This document shows positions 36,919 through 44,807 of a stretch of 64,000 nucleotides of DNA, one piece after another. The position numbers were made by a program, and so were the translations under genes. The first letter of the stretch is position 1; each line of letters begins with the position of its first letter. Origin of the DNA: Streptomyces exfoliatus (GTDB lineage Bacteria; Actinomycetota; Actinomycetes; Streptomycetales; Streptomycetaceae); NCBI RefSeq assembly GCF_000725545.1, contig NZ_KL647056.1, positions 1-64,000 of the forward strand, written 5' to 3'. The notes beneath the pieces are model-generated. The model saw nothing but the letters and a program-made list of their open reading frames with translations. It did not search any database and was not told the DNA's origin.

Positions 36919-37878
36919 GTGACGGGGGGCCGAGGCCGCGTCGCCGTCGTCCCCGCGACCGGCGCCACCGTCGTCCGCGCCGAGGACGCGCCCGGGCCCA
37001 CCCTCGTCCTGCGGGTCGACCAGTTGCCCGTCAGCTCGCTCGTCCTGGGGGACGAGCTGGCCCGGTTGCGCGACGCGCTGGCCGGGACGGCGTACCCCCG
37101 GCTCGACAAGATCGCCCTCTACGGGCCCACCGGCCGGCCCGGTCACGCCCTCGGCTACCGGTTCGTGCAGGCCCTCCCCGACGGGCGGTTCGACTTCCGT
37201 GCCGGCTGCGGGCACTCGCTGCTCGCCTGTGTCGTCGCCGCGGAGCGGCCCGGGCCCGTCACCGTCCGCGCGGTGACCACCGGGGACACGGTGCTCTGCG
37301 AGCCCGAGCCCGGCGGGGACGCGTACACGCTCAGTTTCCTCAAGGCGCCGACCGCCCCCGGCACCCTCCCCACCGGCCGGCCCGTCGACGTCCTCCTCGG
37401 CGTCCCCGTCTCGATCGTCCGCTACGGCAACCCGTACGTCTTCGTCGACGCCCGGCACCTCCCCGACGCCGAAGAGGCCTTGCGCGACCGGCTGCTCGTG
37501 CTCCGCGCCGCAGCCGCCCGCCTCCTCGGGTACCCACCCCACTCCGCCCTCCCCAAGATCGCCGCCATCACCGGCCGCCCCGGAGGCCCCGGCAAAGGCA
37601 CCGGCAACCCCCGAGGCACCGGCAACCCCCGAGGCATCTCCGTCCGCGCCCTCACCGTCGGCGGCTGGCACCCCCGGCTCGCCCTCACCGGCGCCGCCGC
37701 CCTCGCCGCCGCCGGCGCGCTCGACGGCACCGTCGTACCCGTCCCGAGCGGCCCCGTCCACACCCCCGGCGGCACCGTGACCGTCTCCACCGCGCCCGAC
37801 CGCGTCCGGGTCCACCACAAGCGCGCCGAGGTCCTCGAAAGGCTCCAACTCCCCTGGCGTATCCACGCAACGGCGTGA
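36919..37878 (+). CDS. PrpF / DapF-fold isomerase-like protein
   Basis: About 319 residues from GTG 36919; GTG 36847, overlapping the previous stop, is the alternative. RAGCGHSLLACVVA near residue 95, with the conserved Cys, and NPYVFVDARHL near residue 170 match PrpF (2-methylaconitate isomerase) and related DapF-fold proton-transfer enzymes. They move a double bond or epimerise a carboxylate. A perfect 18-bp tandem duplication adds GTGNPR twice in a loop. In this locus it could isomerise an unsaturated or amino acid building block. Confidence 0.7.
   Translation: MTGGRGRVAVVPATGATVVRAEDAPGPTLVLRVDQLPVSSLVLGDELARLRDALAGTAYPRLDKIALYGPTGRPGHALGYRFVQALPDGRFDFRAGCGHSLLACVVAAERPGPVTVRAVTTGDTVLCEPEPGGDAYTLSFLKAPTAPGTLPTGRPVDVLLGVPVSIVRYGNPYVFVDARHLPDAEEALRDRLLVLRAAAARLLGYPPHSALPKIAAITGRPGGPGKGTGNPRGTGNPRGISVRALTVGGWHPRLALTGAAALAAAGALDGTVVPVPSGPVHTPGGTVTVSTAPDRVRVHHKRAEVLERLQLPWRIHATA
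37597..37632 (+). repeat. Perfect 18-bp tandem duplication in the PrpF-like gene
   Basis: Two identical 18-base units (37597-37614 and 37615-37632) encode GTGNPR twice. The insertion is in frame and Gly/Asn/Pro-rich, so it should lie in a surface loop. Confidence 0.8.
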
Positions 37879-37969
37879 ACGCGCACCCCGCTCACCAGGC
37901 CCGGACTCCCTTTCCTCTGCCACGCTGAAATGGACCGGCCATCGGTATCCGTGGGGAGAGCAGCCACTC

Positions 37970-38716
37970 ATGAAATTCGAGAATCTGCGTGTCGTCGTGA
38001 CCGGAGCGTCCCGCTATTTCGGCCGCGCGCTCGCCGTCGGATTCGCCCATCTCGGCGCCGAGGTCTACGTCTCGGCGCGGACCGTCGAGGCGGCCGAACG
38101 CACCCGCACCGAAGTCATGGGTTCGGCCCGCGACCGCATCCACGCCTTCGGCTGCGACCTCAGCAAGCCCGCCGAGATCCGCGAGTTCGCGGCCCGCGTC
38201 GGCGAACACACCGACCGCGTCGACCTCCTGGTCAACAACGGCGCACGCTGGCTCGACGGCATGGACCTGGAGGCGGCGAGCGACCGCGAGATCGTGGAGA
38301 CGATCGAGTCGACGGCCGGCGGCACCGTCCTCATGGTGAAGCACTTCCTGCCGCTGCTCCGCGGCTCGCTGCGGCCCGACATCGTCAACATGGTCGCCGT
38401 CCGCGACGCCGAGGGCGCCTCCGCGGCGACCGCCGGCGCCGCCCACGAGGCCTTCTGGGCGGCGAAGAGTGCCCAGGCCGGATTCGCCGACATCCTCTCG
38501 CGCCGGCTGCGGCCCTCCGGCGTCCGGGTCTTCTCCCTCTTCCCGCCCGACTTCTCCACCTCCGATCCGCGCTTCGCGGAATGGGACGGATCCAATCCGG
38601 ACGGAATAGCGCCCGACGAGAAGCTGACCACCCAGGCCCTCTTCGAATGCATCGTGTACGCCGTCGAGCAGCCGCGTGACTGCTTCATCCGTTCCTTCCA
38701 CTTCGAACCGCGCTGA
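37970..38716 (+). CDS. SDR-fold protein lacking the catalytic Ser and Tyr
   Basis: 248 residues from ATG 37970. The Rossmann start is VVVTGASRYFGRALA and NNGA is present, so it is a classical SDR by sequence. However, the middle glycine of TGxxxGxG is Tyr, the catalytic Ser position (NMVAVRD) is Ala or Val, and the catalytic Tyr of YxxxK is Phe (EAFWAAKSA); the Lys is kept. Ordinary alcohol oxidation is unlikely. It may be a non-catalytic binding protein or use another chemistry such as dehydration or epimerisation. Thirty-seven bases separate it from the synthetase-like gene. Confidence 0.8.
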   Translation: MKFENLRVVVTGASRYFGRALAVGFAHLGAEVYVSARTVEAAERTRTEVMGSARDRIHAFGCDLSKPAEIREFAARVGEHTDRVDLLVNNGARWLDGMDLEAASDREIVETIESTAGGTVLMVKHFLPLLRGSLRPDIVNMVAVRDAEGASAATAGAAHEAFWAAKSAQAGFADILSRRLRPSGVRVFSLFPPDFSTSDPRFAEWDGSNPDGIAPDEKLTTQALFECIVYAVEQPRDCFIRSFHFEPR

Positions 38717-38753
38717 GCCCACCGCACCACAGCGTCAAGGAGGTCCCAGTCCC

Positions 38754-40319
38754 ATGAGCACTCCCGTCTGGATCACCGCGACCCCTCCCGCCACCCACGG
38801 CGAACTCCACATCGGCCACCTCGCCGGGCCGTACGTCGCGGCCGACGTCCTCACCCGCTACCTGCGCGCCGAGGGCGAGGCGGTCAGGTTCACCACCGGC
38901 ACCGCCGACCACGCCAGCTCCGTCGAGGTCCGGGCGCTGCGGCACCACCGCAAGCCCGAGGAGGTCGCGGAGGGCTACCGCGCCGCGATCACCGCCGACT
39001 GGCTGCGCTCTGGCGTGGAGTTCGACCACATCGTGCGCCCGCGCCGCGACAAGGGCTACGGACGCTGGGTGCAGGACCTCTTCGCCCGCCTCTTCGCGCA
39101 GGGCGTGATCGCGCCCCGCACCCGGCTCCTGCCGTACTGCGAGCCCTGCGACCGCTGGCTGCACGGGGCGCACGCGACCGGCACGTGCCCGCACTGCGGC
39201 GCGGTCAGCGACGGCGGGATGTGCCACGAGTGCGCCCGCCCCAACGACGGCGGCGACCTGATCGCCGCCCGCTGCGCCCTCTGCGACACCCCGGCGGTCG
39301 CCCGCCGCTGCCGCAGGCTCTACGTACCCCTGGAGCCGTTCCGGGAGACGCTCGCCGAGTACTGGGCGACGGCGGGCCTGCCGCCGCGGCTGGCCGCGCT
39401 GTGCGAGTCGCTCGTCGAGGACGGACTGCCGGACATCGCCGTCGGCCACCCCGCCGAGTGGGGTCTTCCCGTGCCGGTCGAGGGCTTCCCCGACCACCGG
39501 ATCGACGGCTGCTTCGAGGCCGCCGCGATGCACCTCTTCGGCTACGACGTGAAGGGCCCGCTGCCGCGCCGCGCGATCCACTTCTGCGGCTTCGGGCACT
39601 CCTTCTGCCACGCCGTGCTGCTGCCGGTGCTGCTGCTCGCGCAGGACATCAAGCTGCCGCAGGACTTCAACGTCAACGAGTCGTACGTCATCGAGGAAGG
39701 CGTCCAGGAGGGCAACGTCTGGGCGCTCGACCTGCTCACCGAGTACGGCTCCGACACCCTGCGCCGCCACGTCCTCCAGGCCCGTCCGCTGGGCCGCCGC
39801 ACCGTCTTCCACCGGGAGCGGCTCGCCGCGGCGCGCCGCGAGCTGGACGAGAACTGGAACAGTTGGTTGTCCCGGCTCTTCGCCGCCGTACGGGAGGAGT
39901 GCGCCGGCCTCGCCCCGCAGGCGCTGCCCGGCGGCACCGGCTGGGAGATCCTGGAGCGGCGGCTGCACCGGGGGGTGGACGACCTGCGCGAGGCGTACGG
40001 GCCCGACGCGTTCGACCCGCGCCGGGCGGTGGCCGTGCTCGACGAGATGGTCAGGTCGGCGGCCGACTTCGGTCACGTCAACGCCCACGAGCGGTGCCGG
40101 CCCAGCACCTCCTGCCGTCACCTCCCGGCGCTGGCGGCCCAGTTGGCGTTCGCGTCCGCCCTGTCCGCGTGGTCGCGGCCCGTGATGCCGGAGGGCGCCG
40201 ACCGGCTCGCGGCGGCGCTCCAGGTGACGCCGGGGAGGCCGGTCGACTGGCAGGCGCTGACGGCTCCGCTCCCCGGGACCCGTCTGGCACCCCCGTCGGG
40301 CCCGGTCTTCGGGTTCTGA
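38754..40319 (+). CDS. Methionyl-tRNA-synthetase-like ligase without KMSKS
   Basis: 521 residues from ATG 38754 (AAGGAGG upstream). The class I signature HIGH is intact (GELHIGHLAG, residues 16-24), and the MetRS zinc insertion is well kept (CEPC, CPHC, CHEC, CALC near residues 125-185). The KMSKS loop expected before GNV is replaced by EEGVQEGNVWALDLL. A housekeeping MetRS keeps KMSKS, so this is a paralog with altered chemistry. Known precedents for synthetase-like enzymes in small-molecule pathways are MshC (CysRS-like, joins Cys to an aminosugar) and the MetRS-like domain of cupin-fused hydrazine synthetases. No cupin is present here. Confidence 0.8.
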   Translation: MSTPVWITATPPATHGELHIGHLAGPYVAADVLTRYLRAEGEAVRFTTGTADHASSVEVRALRHHRKPEEVAEGYRAAITADWLRSGVEFDHIVRPRRDKGYGRWVQDLFARLFAQGVIAPRTRLLPYCEPCDRWLHGAHATGTCPHCGAVSDGGMCHECARPNDGGDLIAARCALCDTPAVARRCRRLYVPLEPFRETLAEYWATAGLPPRLAALCESLVEDGLPDIAVGHPAEWGLPVPVEGFPDHRIDGCFEAAAMHLFGYDVKGPLPRRAIHFCGFGHSFCHAVLLPVLLLAQDIKLPQDFNVNESYVIEEGVQEGNVWALDLLTEYGSDTLRRHVLQARPLGRRTVFHRERLAAARRELDENWNSWLSRLFAAVREECAGLAPQALPGGTGWEILERRLHRGVDDLREAYGPDAFDPRRAVAVLDEMVRSAADFGHVNAHERCRPSTSCRHLPALAAQLAFASALSAWSRPVMPEGADRLAAALQVTPGRPVDWQALTAPLPGTRLAPPSGPVFGF

Positions 40320-40336
40320 TCTCTCCGACCTTCGCC

Positions 40337-40357
40337 ACTACTAAGCAACTAAGTAGT
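40337..40357. promoter_or_regulatory. 21-bp palindromic operator-like site
   Basis: ACTACTAAG and CTAAGTAGT are inverted halves around a CAA/A centre; eight of ten base pairs match. It is AT-rich in a GC-rich genome and lies 90 bases before the glycosyltransferase start, in the gap after the synthetase-like gene. The form is typical of MarR- or TetR-family operators. No regulator gene of that type is next to it. Confidence 0.55.
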
Positions 40358-40405
40358 TCCGTAGCTCACCACCTCCGCCACCCTGCCGCGTGACCGTGCG
40401 CGCGA

Positions 40406-40464
40406 GCGACGCGCAGGGACACGTGGCCCACTCCTCAGGAGCCCCACGTGTCCCTGCGCGTCGC
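40406..40464 (+). other. Perfect 21-bp inverted repeat enclosing the ribosome site and start codon of the glycosyltransferase
   Basis: Arms 40406-40426 and 40444-40464 are exactly complementary over 21 bases around a 17-base loop. The GTG start (40448) lies in the right arm and the AGGAG ribosome site (40437-40441) in the loop, where CTCCT (40431-40435) also complements it. If it forms in mRNA it would block translation, and it must be opened by a ligand, protein, ribosome or helicase, or be avoided by a transcript starting within the loop. Confidence 0.8.
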
Positions 40465-41773
40465 CATGCTCAGCGTCCACACCTCCCCGCTCCACCAGCC
40501 CGGGACGGGGGACGCCGGCGGGATGAACGTCTACATGGTCGAGCTGTCCCGCGCCCTGGCCGAACAGGGCGCCGAGGTCGACCTCTTCACCCGCTGCCGG
40601 GGCGAGGACGTGCCGCCGCTCGTCGAACTCGCCCCGGGTGTGCGGGTCCGTCATCTGCGCGCGGGTCCGCGCGAGGCGCTCCCGAAGGAGGCCATGCCCG
40701 ACCTCGTCGTGCCCTTCTCGCTCGCCCTGCTCAAGGAGGAGCGGCACTACGACCTGGTCCACTCGCACTACTGGCTCTCCGGGCAGGCGGGCCGGATCGC
40801 CTCGGTGGGCTGGCGCATCCCGTTCGTGCACACCGCCCACACCCTGGCCCGCGTGAAGAACGCCTCGCTCGCCGCCGGCGACACCCCCGAACCGGAGCTC
40901 CGGATCCGGGGCGAGCGCCAGGTGGTGGGCGCCGCCGACCGGCTGATCGCCAACACGGCCGACGAGGCGGAGGCGCTGCGCTCGCTGTACGGGGCGGAGG
41001 GGGCCCGCACCGAGGTCGTACGGCCCGGGGTCGACCTGCGCACCTTCCATCCGGGGGACGGCCGGGCGGCGGCACGGGCCCGCCTCGGCCTCCCGGGGGA
41101 CGCGTTCGTGCCGCTGTACGCGGGCCGGATACAGCCGCTGAAGGGTCCTGACGTGCTCGTGCGGGCGGTCGCCGAGCTGCTGCGCGAGTCGCCGGACCTC
41201 CGCGGGAGGCTTCTGGTGCCGGTGATCGGCGGGCATTCGGGCGCGACGCGCGAGGGGACGGCCTGGCGGCTCGCCCGGGAGCTCGGGGTGACCGATGTGC
41301 TGCGGTCCTGCCCTCCCGTACCGCAGTCACGCCTGGCGGACTGGTACCGGGCGGCGGACGTGCTCGTGGTGCCCTCGCGCAGCGAGTCCTTCGGCCTGGT
41401 GGCCCTGGAGGCGCAGGCCTGTGGGACGCCGGTGCTCGCGGCGGCGGTCGGCGGGCTGCCGACGGCGGTGTGGGACGGGGTGACGGGGCTTCTGGTGCGC
41501 GGTCACGACCCGCTGGACTACGCGCGCCGGCTGCGCTGGCTCGCGGCGCACCCGGAGGCGGTGGAGACGATGGGGGAGGCGGCGGTGCGCCATGCGCGGG
41601 GGATGAGCTGGCGCGCGTCGGCCGTCCGGACCGTCGAGGTGTACCGGGGGGCGCTGGGCGAGTCGGCGAGGCGGGGGGCCGGGCGGTGGGGGTTGGGGCA
41701 GGGGCGGCGGCACGCCCCTGCCCCGACGGCCCCTCTCTCCTGGAGGAACGAGAAGGCCGTCGCACAAGTCTAG
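40448..41773 (+). CDS. MshA-like GT4 glycosyltransferase
   Basis: 441 residues from GTG 40448. RVAMLSVHTSPLHQPGTGDAGGMNVY is the MshA-type N-terminus, with the Gly-rich sugar-acceptor loop. The GT4 donor site shows GRIQPLKGPDVLVRA and SRSESFGLVALEAQACGTPV, an E-x7-E motif. MshA joins GlcNAc from UDP-GlcNAc to inositol-3-phosphate in the first step of mycothiol. This copy sits with a deacetylase and a synthetase-like gene rather than as the usual stand-alone mshA, so it may be a paralog for a related glycoside; it could also be the genome's only mshA. The C-terminal ~30 residues are low-complexity. Confidence 0.85.
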   Translation: MSLRVAMLSVHTSPLHQPGTGDAGGMNVYMVELSRALAEQGAEVDLFTRCRGEDVPPLVELAPGVRVRHLRAGPREALPKEAMPDLVVPFSLALLKEERHYDLVHSHYWLSGQAGRIASVGWRIPFVHTAHTLARVKNASLAAGDTPEPELRIRGERQVVGAADRLIANTADEAEALRSLYGAEGARTEVVRPGVDLRTFHPGDGRAAARARLGLPGDAFVPLYAGRIQPLKGPDVLVRAVAELLRESPDLRGRLLVPVIGGHSGATREGTAWRLARELGVTDVLRSCPPVPQSRLADWYRAADVLVVPSRSESFGLVALEAQACGTPVLAAAVGGLPTAVWDGVTGLLVRGHDPLDYARRLRWLAAHPEAVETMGEAAVRHARGMSWRASAVRTVEVYRGALGESARRGAGRWGLGQGRRHAPAPTAPLSWRNEKAVAQV

Positions 41774-41782
41774 CACCTCTTT

Positions 41783-41797
41783 TTTGGTTCGACCAAA
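41783..41797. promoter_or_regulatory. Small palindrome after the glycosyltransferase
   Basis: TTTGGT-TCG-ACCAAA, preceded by a T run, lies 9 bases after the glycosyltransferase stop. It may be a weak terminator or an operator for the small secreted peptide gene 195 bases further on. The rest of the gap to 41992 contains AT-rich promoter-like DNA but no clear hexamer pair. Confidence 0.4.
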
Positions 41798-41992
41798 GGT
41801 ATGGGTCACCCCGGATCGCTCAATTCCGTTATCCAGAACGTCAATTGACGCATCCACGCCATGGCGGGTCCACGCAGAGACAATCTCTGGATCTCATTCG
41901 GAGCCGGGGACAGAATGGAGATGTCTTCAGGGAACGCCCGGCGGCACGGGCCCCCGGAAGACGGAATTCACATTCCAACTCCTGGAGGAATC

Positions 41993-42244
41993 ATGTCTGC
42001 TGAGCACGCCACGGGTATGCGCAAGGCCTTCCGTCAGTTCGCCCTCGCCGCGGCCGCGTGTCTCGCCGTCGCCGGCGGCGCGGCCCTTGTGACAGCCCCG
42101 AGCGCGGTCTCGGCCCCCCAGCACGTGGTGGCCGACGGTGTGTCCGACGGGACCACCACCGACCCCACCCCGACCCCCACCCCGTCCCCGTCCAACGGAA
42201 ACGAGTGGAACAAGGTCAGCCCGGCGCCGATAGCTGCCAATTGA
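41993..42244 (+). CDS. Small secreted peptide with Thr-Pro linker
   Basis: 83 residues from ATG 41993, with CTGGAGGAATC upstream, a near-ideal ribosome site. MRKAFRQFALAAAACLAVAGGAALVTAPSAVSAPQ is a signal peptide cleaved near VSA. The mature ~45 residues hold a DPTPTPTPSPS linker and end NEWNKVSPAPIAAN. No Cys, so it is not a disulfide peptide. Ended by a strong terminator and followed by two LuxR-type regulators on the other strand. It could be a signalling peptide or a cell-wall peptide; nothing proves either. Confidence 0.75.
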   Translation: MSAEHATGMRKAFRQFALAAAACLAVAGGAALVTAPSAVSAPQHVVADGVSDGTTTDPTPTPTPSPSNGNEWNKVSPAPIAAN

Positions 42245-42262
42245 GTCGCCGGGAATGCGGAT

Positions 42263-42306
42263 AAGGCTCCGCGGTCACCCCGTAGAGGGGGACCGCGGAG
42301 CCTTTT
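42263..42306. terminator. Strong terminator with TTTT
   Basis: Fourteen-base arms (42263-42276 and 42291-42304), further CCCC/GGGG pairing inside, and TTTT at 42303-42306. Ends the peptide gene (+) and probably also the LuxR-type gene (-). Confidence 0.85.
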
Positions 42307-42356
42307 CCTCATGGTCGGTACGCAATGTTCCCGCGCGCCCGATCGACCGGCCGCGC

Positions 42357-43490
42357 TCAGTCGACCCAGCCGAGCCGATGCGCCCGCACACCCGCCTCGA
42401 ACCGGCTCGTCGCGCCCATCTCCTGCATCAGCTCGGACAGCATGCGGCTCACCGTCCGCAGCGACACCCCGAGCCCCCGCGCGATCTTCTCGTCCTTCAT
42501 CCCCGAGGCGAGCATCGTCAGCGCCGCCCGCTGCTGCTCCGAGAGCCCGTCACCGCCCTGCTCCGGCGTCGTGCCGTCGCCGTACGGCGACGCGGTGTGC
42601 CAGCAGTGCTCGTACAGGCCCAGGTACGAGCGGACCAGGGCCGGCCCGCGGGCCAGGACCGCGCCCGCCATCGGCTCCGCCGGATCGACCGGCACCACCG
42701 CGAACTGCGCGTCCGCGATGATCATCGTCATGGGCACGGCCGGGGTGATCCGCACCTCCACGCCCGCCTCGACCCGGCGCCGCAGCATCTCCGCCACCTC
42801 CGGCGAGGAGACGACCCGCTCGCTGTACATGGCGCGGACCCGCACCCCGTTCTCGATCTGCCGCCGGTCCCGGTTCAGGACCCGCTCCGCCACCTCGCGG
42901 ACCAGCGACGTCGGATGCATCGACGCCAGACTGTGCTGGATGACGTCCGTGATGTCCTCCAGGACCTGCTGGATCCTGCGGTAGTCGCTGAGCAGCTCCA
43001 CATCGGCGTCCGAGCGCGTGAGGGAACCGGCCCGCAGGAACGCCCCCGCCAGCGTCTCCAGGGTGCCGTACGCGCGGTCCGCCTCGTCGAGGTGCTCGCG
43101 CAGCTGCTCGCGCTCCCGGTGCAGCAGCCGGAGCAGCGCTATCTCCGGGTCGATCACCGCGACCGTGTCGCCGTCCTGCTCCGGGCCGCCCTCCCCGCGG
43201 AGTCCCGCACGGAGCTCCGCGCGGGCGCCGTGCTGCGCGGGGTTGGTCGGCACGATGAGCCCGAGGCCCGCGAGCTCGTTCCTACATCGCTCGTACTCCT
43301 CCGGAGAGAGACGCAGCTCGGAACCGACCTCGGCGACGCTCGACACCCCTCGCCTGCGCAGCTCCTGATAGAGCCTCACCACGGCATCGGGTGCTTCCGA
43401 GCACTCGGCTCCGTTCTCCGTACCCCTGCCGCCGCCGGTGGTGATCAAGGCGAAGTGACCCCCTGTTCCCTCGAGTCGCGCCGCCGTCAC
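42357..43490 (-). CDS. LuxR-type regulator with TrmB-like N-terminus (paralog 1)
   Basis: 377 residues from GTG 43490. Residues ~35-75 resemble a TrmB-like winged helix (VVRLYQELRRRGVSSVAEVGSEL). The middle is a sensor domain (VRVRAMYSERVVSSPEVAEMLR, ITPAVPMTMIIADAQFAVVP) of the PLD-like fold common in this family. The C-terminus is a LuxR helix-turn-helix (LSEQQRAALTMLASGMKDEKIARGLGVSLRTVSRMLSEL). A close paralog lies 101 bases upstream on the same strand. It is convergent with the small secreted peptide gene, a possible ligand or target. Confidence 0.85.
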   Translation of the reverse strand: MTAARLEGTGGHFALITTGGGRGTENGAECSEAPDAVVRLYQELRRRGVSSVAEVGSELRLSPEEYERCRNELAGLGLIVPTNPAQHGARAELRAGLRGEGGPEQDGDTVAVIDPEIALLRLLHREREQLREHLDEADRAYGTLETLAGAFLRAGSLTRSDADVELLSDYRRIQQVLEDITDVIQHSLASMHPTSLVREVAERVLNRDRRQIENGVRVRAMYSERVVSSPEVAEMLRRRVEAGVEVRITPAVPMTMIIADAQFAVVPVDPAEPMAGAVLARGPALVRSYLGLYEHCWHTASPYGDGTTPEQGGDGLSEQQRAALTMLASGMKDEKIARGLGVSLRTVSRMLSELMQEMGATSRFEAGVRAHRLGWVD

Positions 43491-43590
43491 CCTGTCACAC
43501 AGCTGGGCGGCCGTCCGTCATGCCGATCTGACCGATCTGACATCCATCGTGCGTCATCCGAACTCCGAACTCCCCGCCGGTGTACCGTCC

Positions 43591-44646
43591 TCAGATTCCG
43601 CGCTCGGCCCCCTCGGCATCCAGCAGGCCGAGCCGGGAGGCCTTCACGCCCGCCTCGAACCGGCTCGCCGCCCCCAGCTCCTGCATCACCTCGGAGAGCA
43701 GCCGGCTCACGGTCCGCAGCGAGACCCCCAGGTTGCGGGCGATCTGCTCGTCCTTGATGCCGGAGGCGAGCATGAGGAGCGCCGCCCGCTGCTGCTCCGA
43801 GAGGCCGTCGCCGCGCTTCTCCGCCGCCTCCTCCTCGCCGTACGGGGCGGCGGCGGTCCAGCAGTACTCGTACAGGGCGAGATAGGAGCGGACGAGGCCC
43901 GGTCCGCGCGCGAGGATCGCGGCGGAGGACGGGTCGTGCGGATCGGTCGGCAGGAGCGCGAAGTTCTCGTCGGCCAGGACCATGCTCATCGGTACGACGG
44001 AGGCGAACCGGATCTCGACGCCCAGCGCGGCCCGCTCCTCCAGGTGCTGTGCCATCTCCGGCACCGAGGCGGCCCGCCGGCTGTACATCGCCCGGATCCG
44101 GATCCCCCGGTCCGCCCACTGGCGGTCCAGGGCCAGCTCGCCCGGCAGTTCCTCGCGTCGGACGGAGCCGGTGTACATGAAGTGCACGGCCGTCCGGACG
44201 GAGTTCGTCAGGTTCGTGAGGCTGCACCGGATGCGCCGGGGATCGTCGACGATCTCGACCTCGATCTCCCCGCGCGGTGTCGCTCCGGCCCGCAGGAACG
44301 GTCCGGCAAGGGCCTCCAGGGCGGTGTGCGCGCGACTGGTGGCGGCGAGTCGCTCCTGGAGGCGGTCGCGCTCCCGGCGCAGCAGCCGCAGCAGGGCGAC
44401 ATCGGGTTCGACGACGACGGGAGCGGTGTCGGCGGAGGGTGTGCCGGGGGAGGCGGGCACGTCGACGGGGAAGGCGGTCAGTCCTAAGGAGACCAGTTCG
44501 TCACGACATCGCTCCCGCTCCTCGGCGGTCAGGTCGAGTCGGTCCGCGACCTGGTCGAAGGTCGCCCCGGGACGGGAGCGGAGCGCCTGATACACGGCGA
44601 GTGCCTGTTCGCTGCCCGTACGGGCCACGGCGGCGTTTCTGGACAC
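43591..44646 (-). CDS. LuxR-type regulator (paralog 2), contains a TTA codon
   Basis: About 351 residues from GTG 44646 (GAGGGGAG upstream); the frame stays open to 44739. The domain order and many stretches match paralog 1: GIRIRAMYSRRAASVPEMAQ, VVPMSMVLADENFALLP and LSEQQRAALLMLASGIKDEQIARNLGVSLRTVSRLLSE. The two arose by tandem duplication. Codon TTA (complement of 44485-44487) in LVSLGLT makes translation bldA-dependent, so it should act late in development. Target genes are unknown. Confidence 0.85.
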   Translation of the reverse strand: MSRNAAVARTGSEQALAVYQALRSRPGATFDQVADRLDLTAEERERCRDELVSLGLTAFPVDVPASPGTPSADTAPVVVEPDVALLRLLRRERDRLQERLAATSRAHTALEALAGPFLRAGATPRGEIEVEIVDDPRRIRCSLTNLTNSVRTAVHFMYTGSVRREELPGELALDRQWADRGIRIRAMYSRRAASVPEMAQHLEERAALGVEIRFASVVPMSMVLADENFALLPTDPHDPSSAAILARGPGLVRSYLALYEYCWTAAAPYGEEEAAEKRGDGLSEQQRAALLMLASGIKDEQIARNLGVSLRTVSRLLSEVMQELGAASRFEAGVKASRLGLLDAEGAERGI

Positions 44647-44807
44647 GGCGCAGCAGACTCCCCTCGGATCCCACCTGGACCCTGTTGAATCGCCCCGCTG
44701 CACCCTGCCATACATTCGAACGGCGCGCACGGAGTTCACCGCAGCTCAGGACGGCTCGCGGCAGCTCACGACGGCCCGTCGCGGCTCATGACCGCCCGGG
44801 GGGCGCG

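Noticed and set aside
35043..36922. Long Arg-rich frame overlapping the asparagine synthetase gene
   Set aside because: It is the shifted shadow of a gene with intact Cys2, PP-loop and C-terminal motifs; the shadow is Arg/Pro-rich with no domain.
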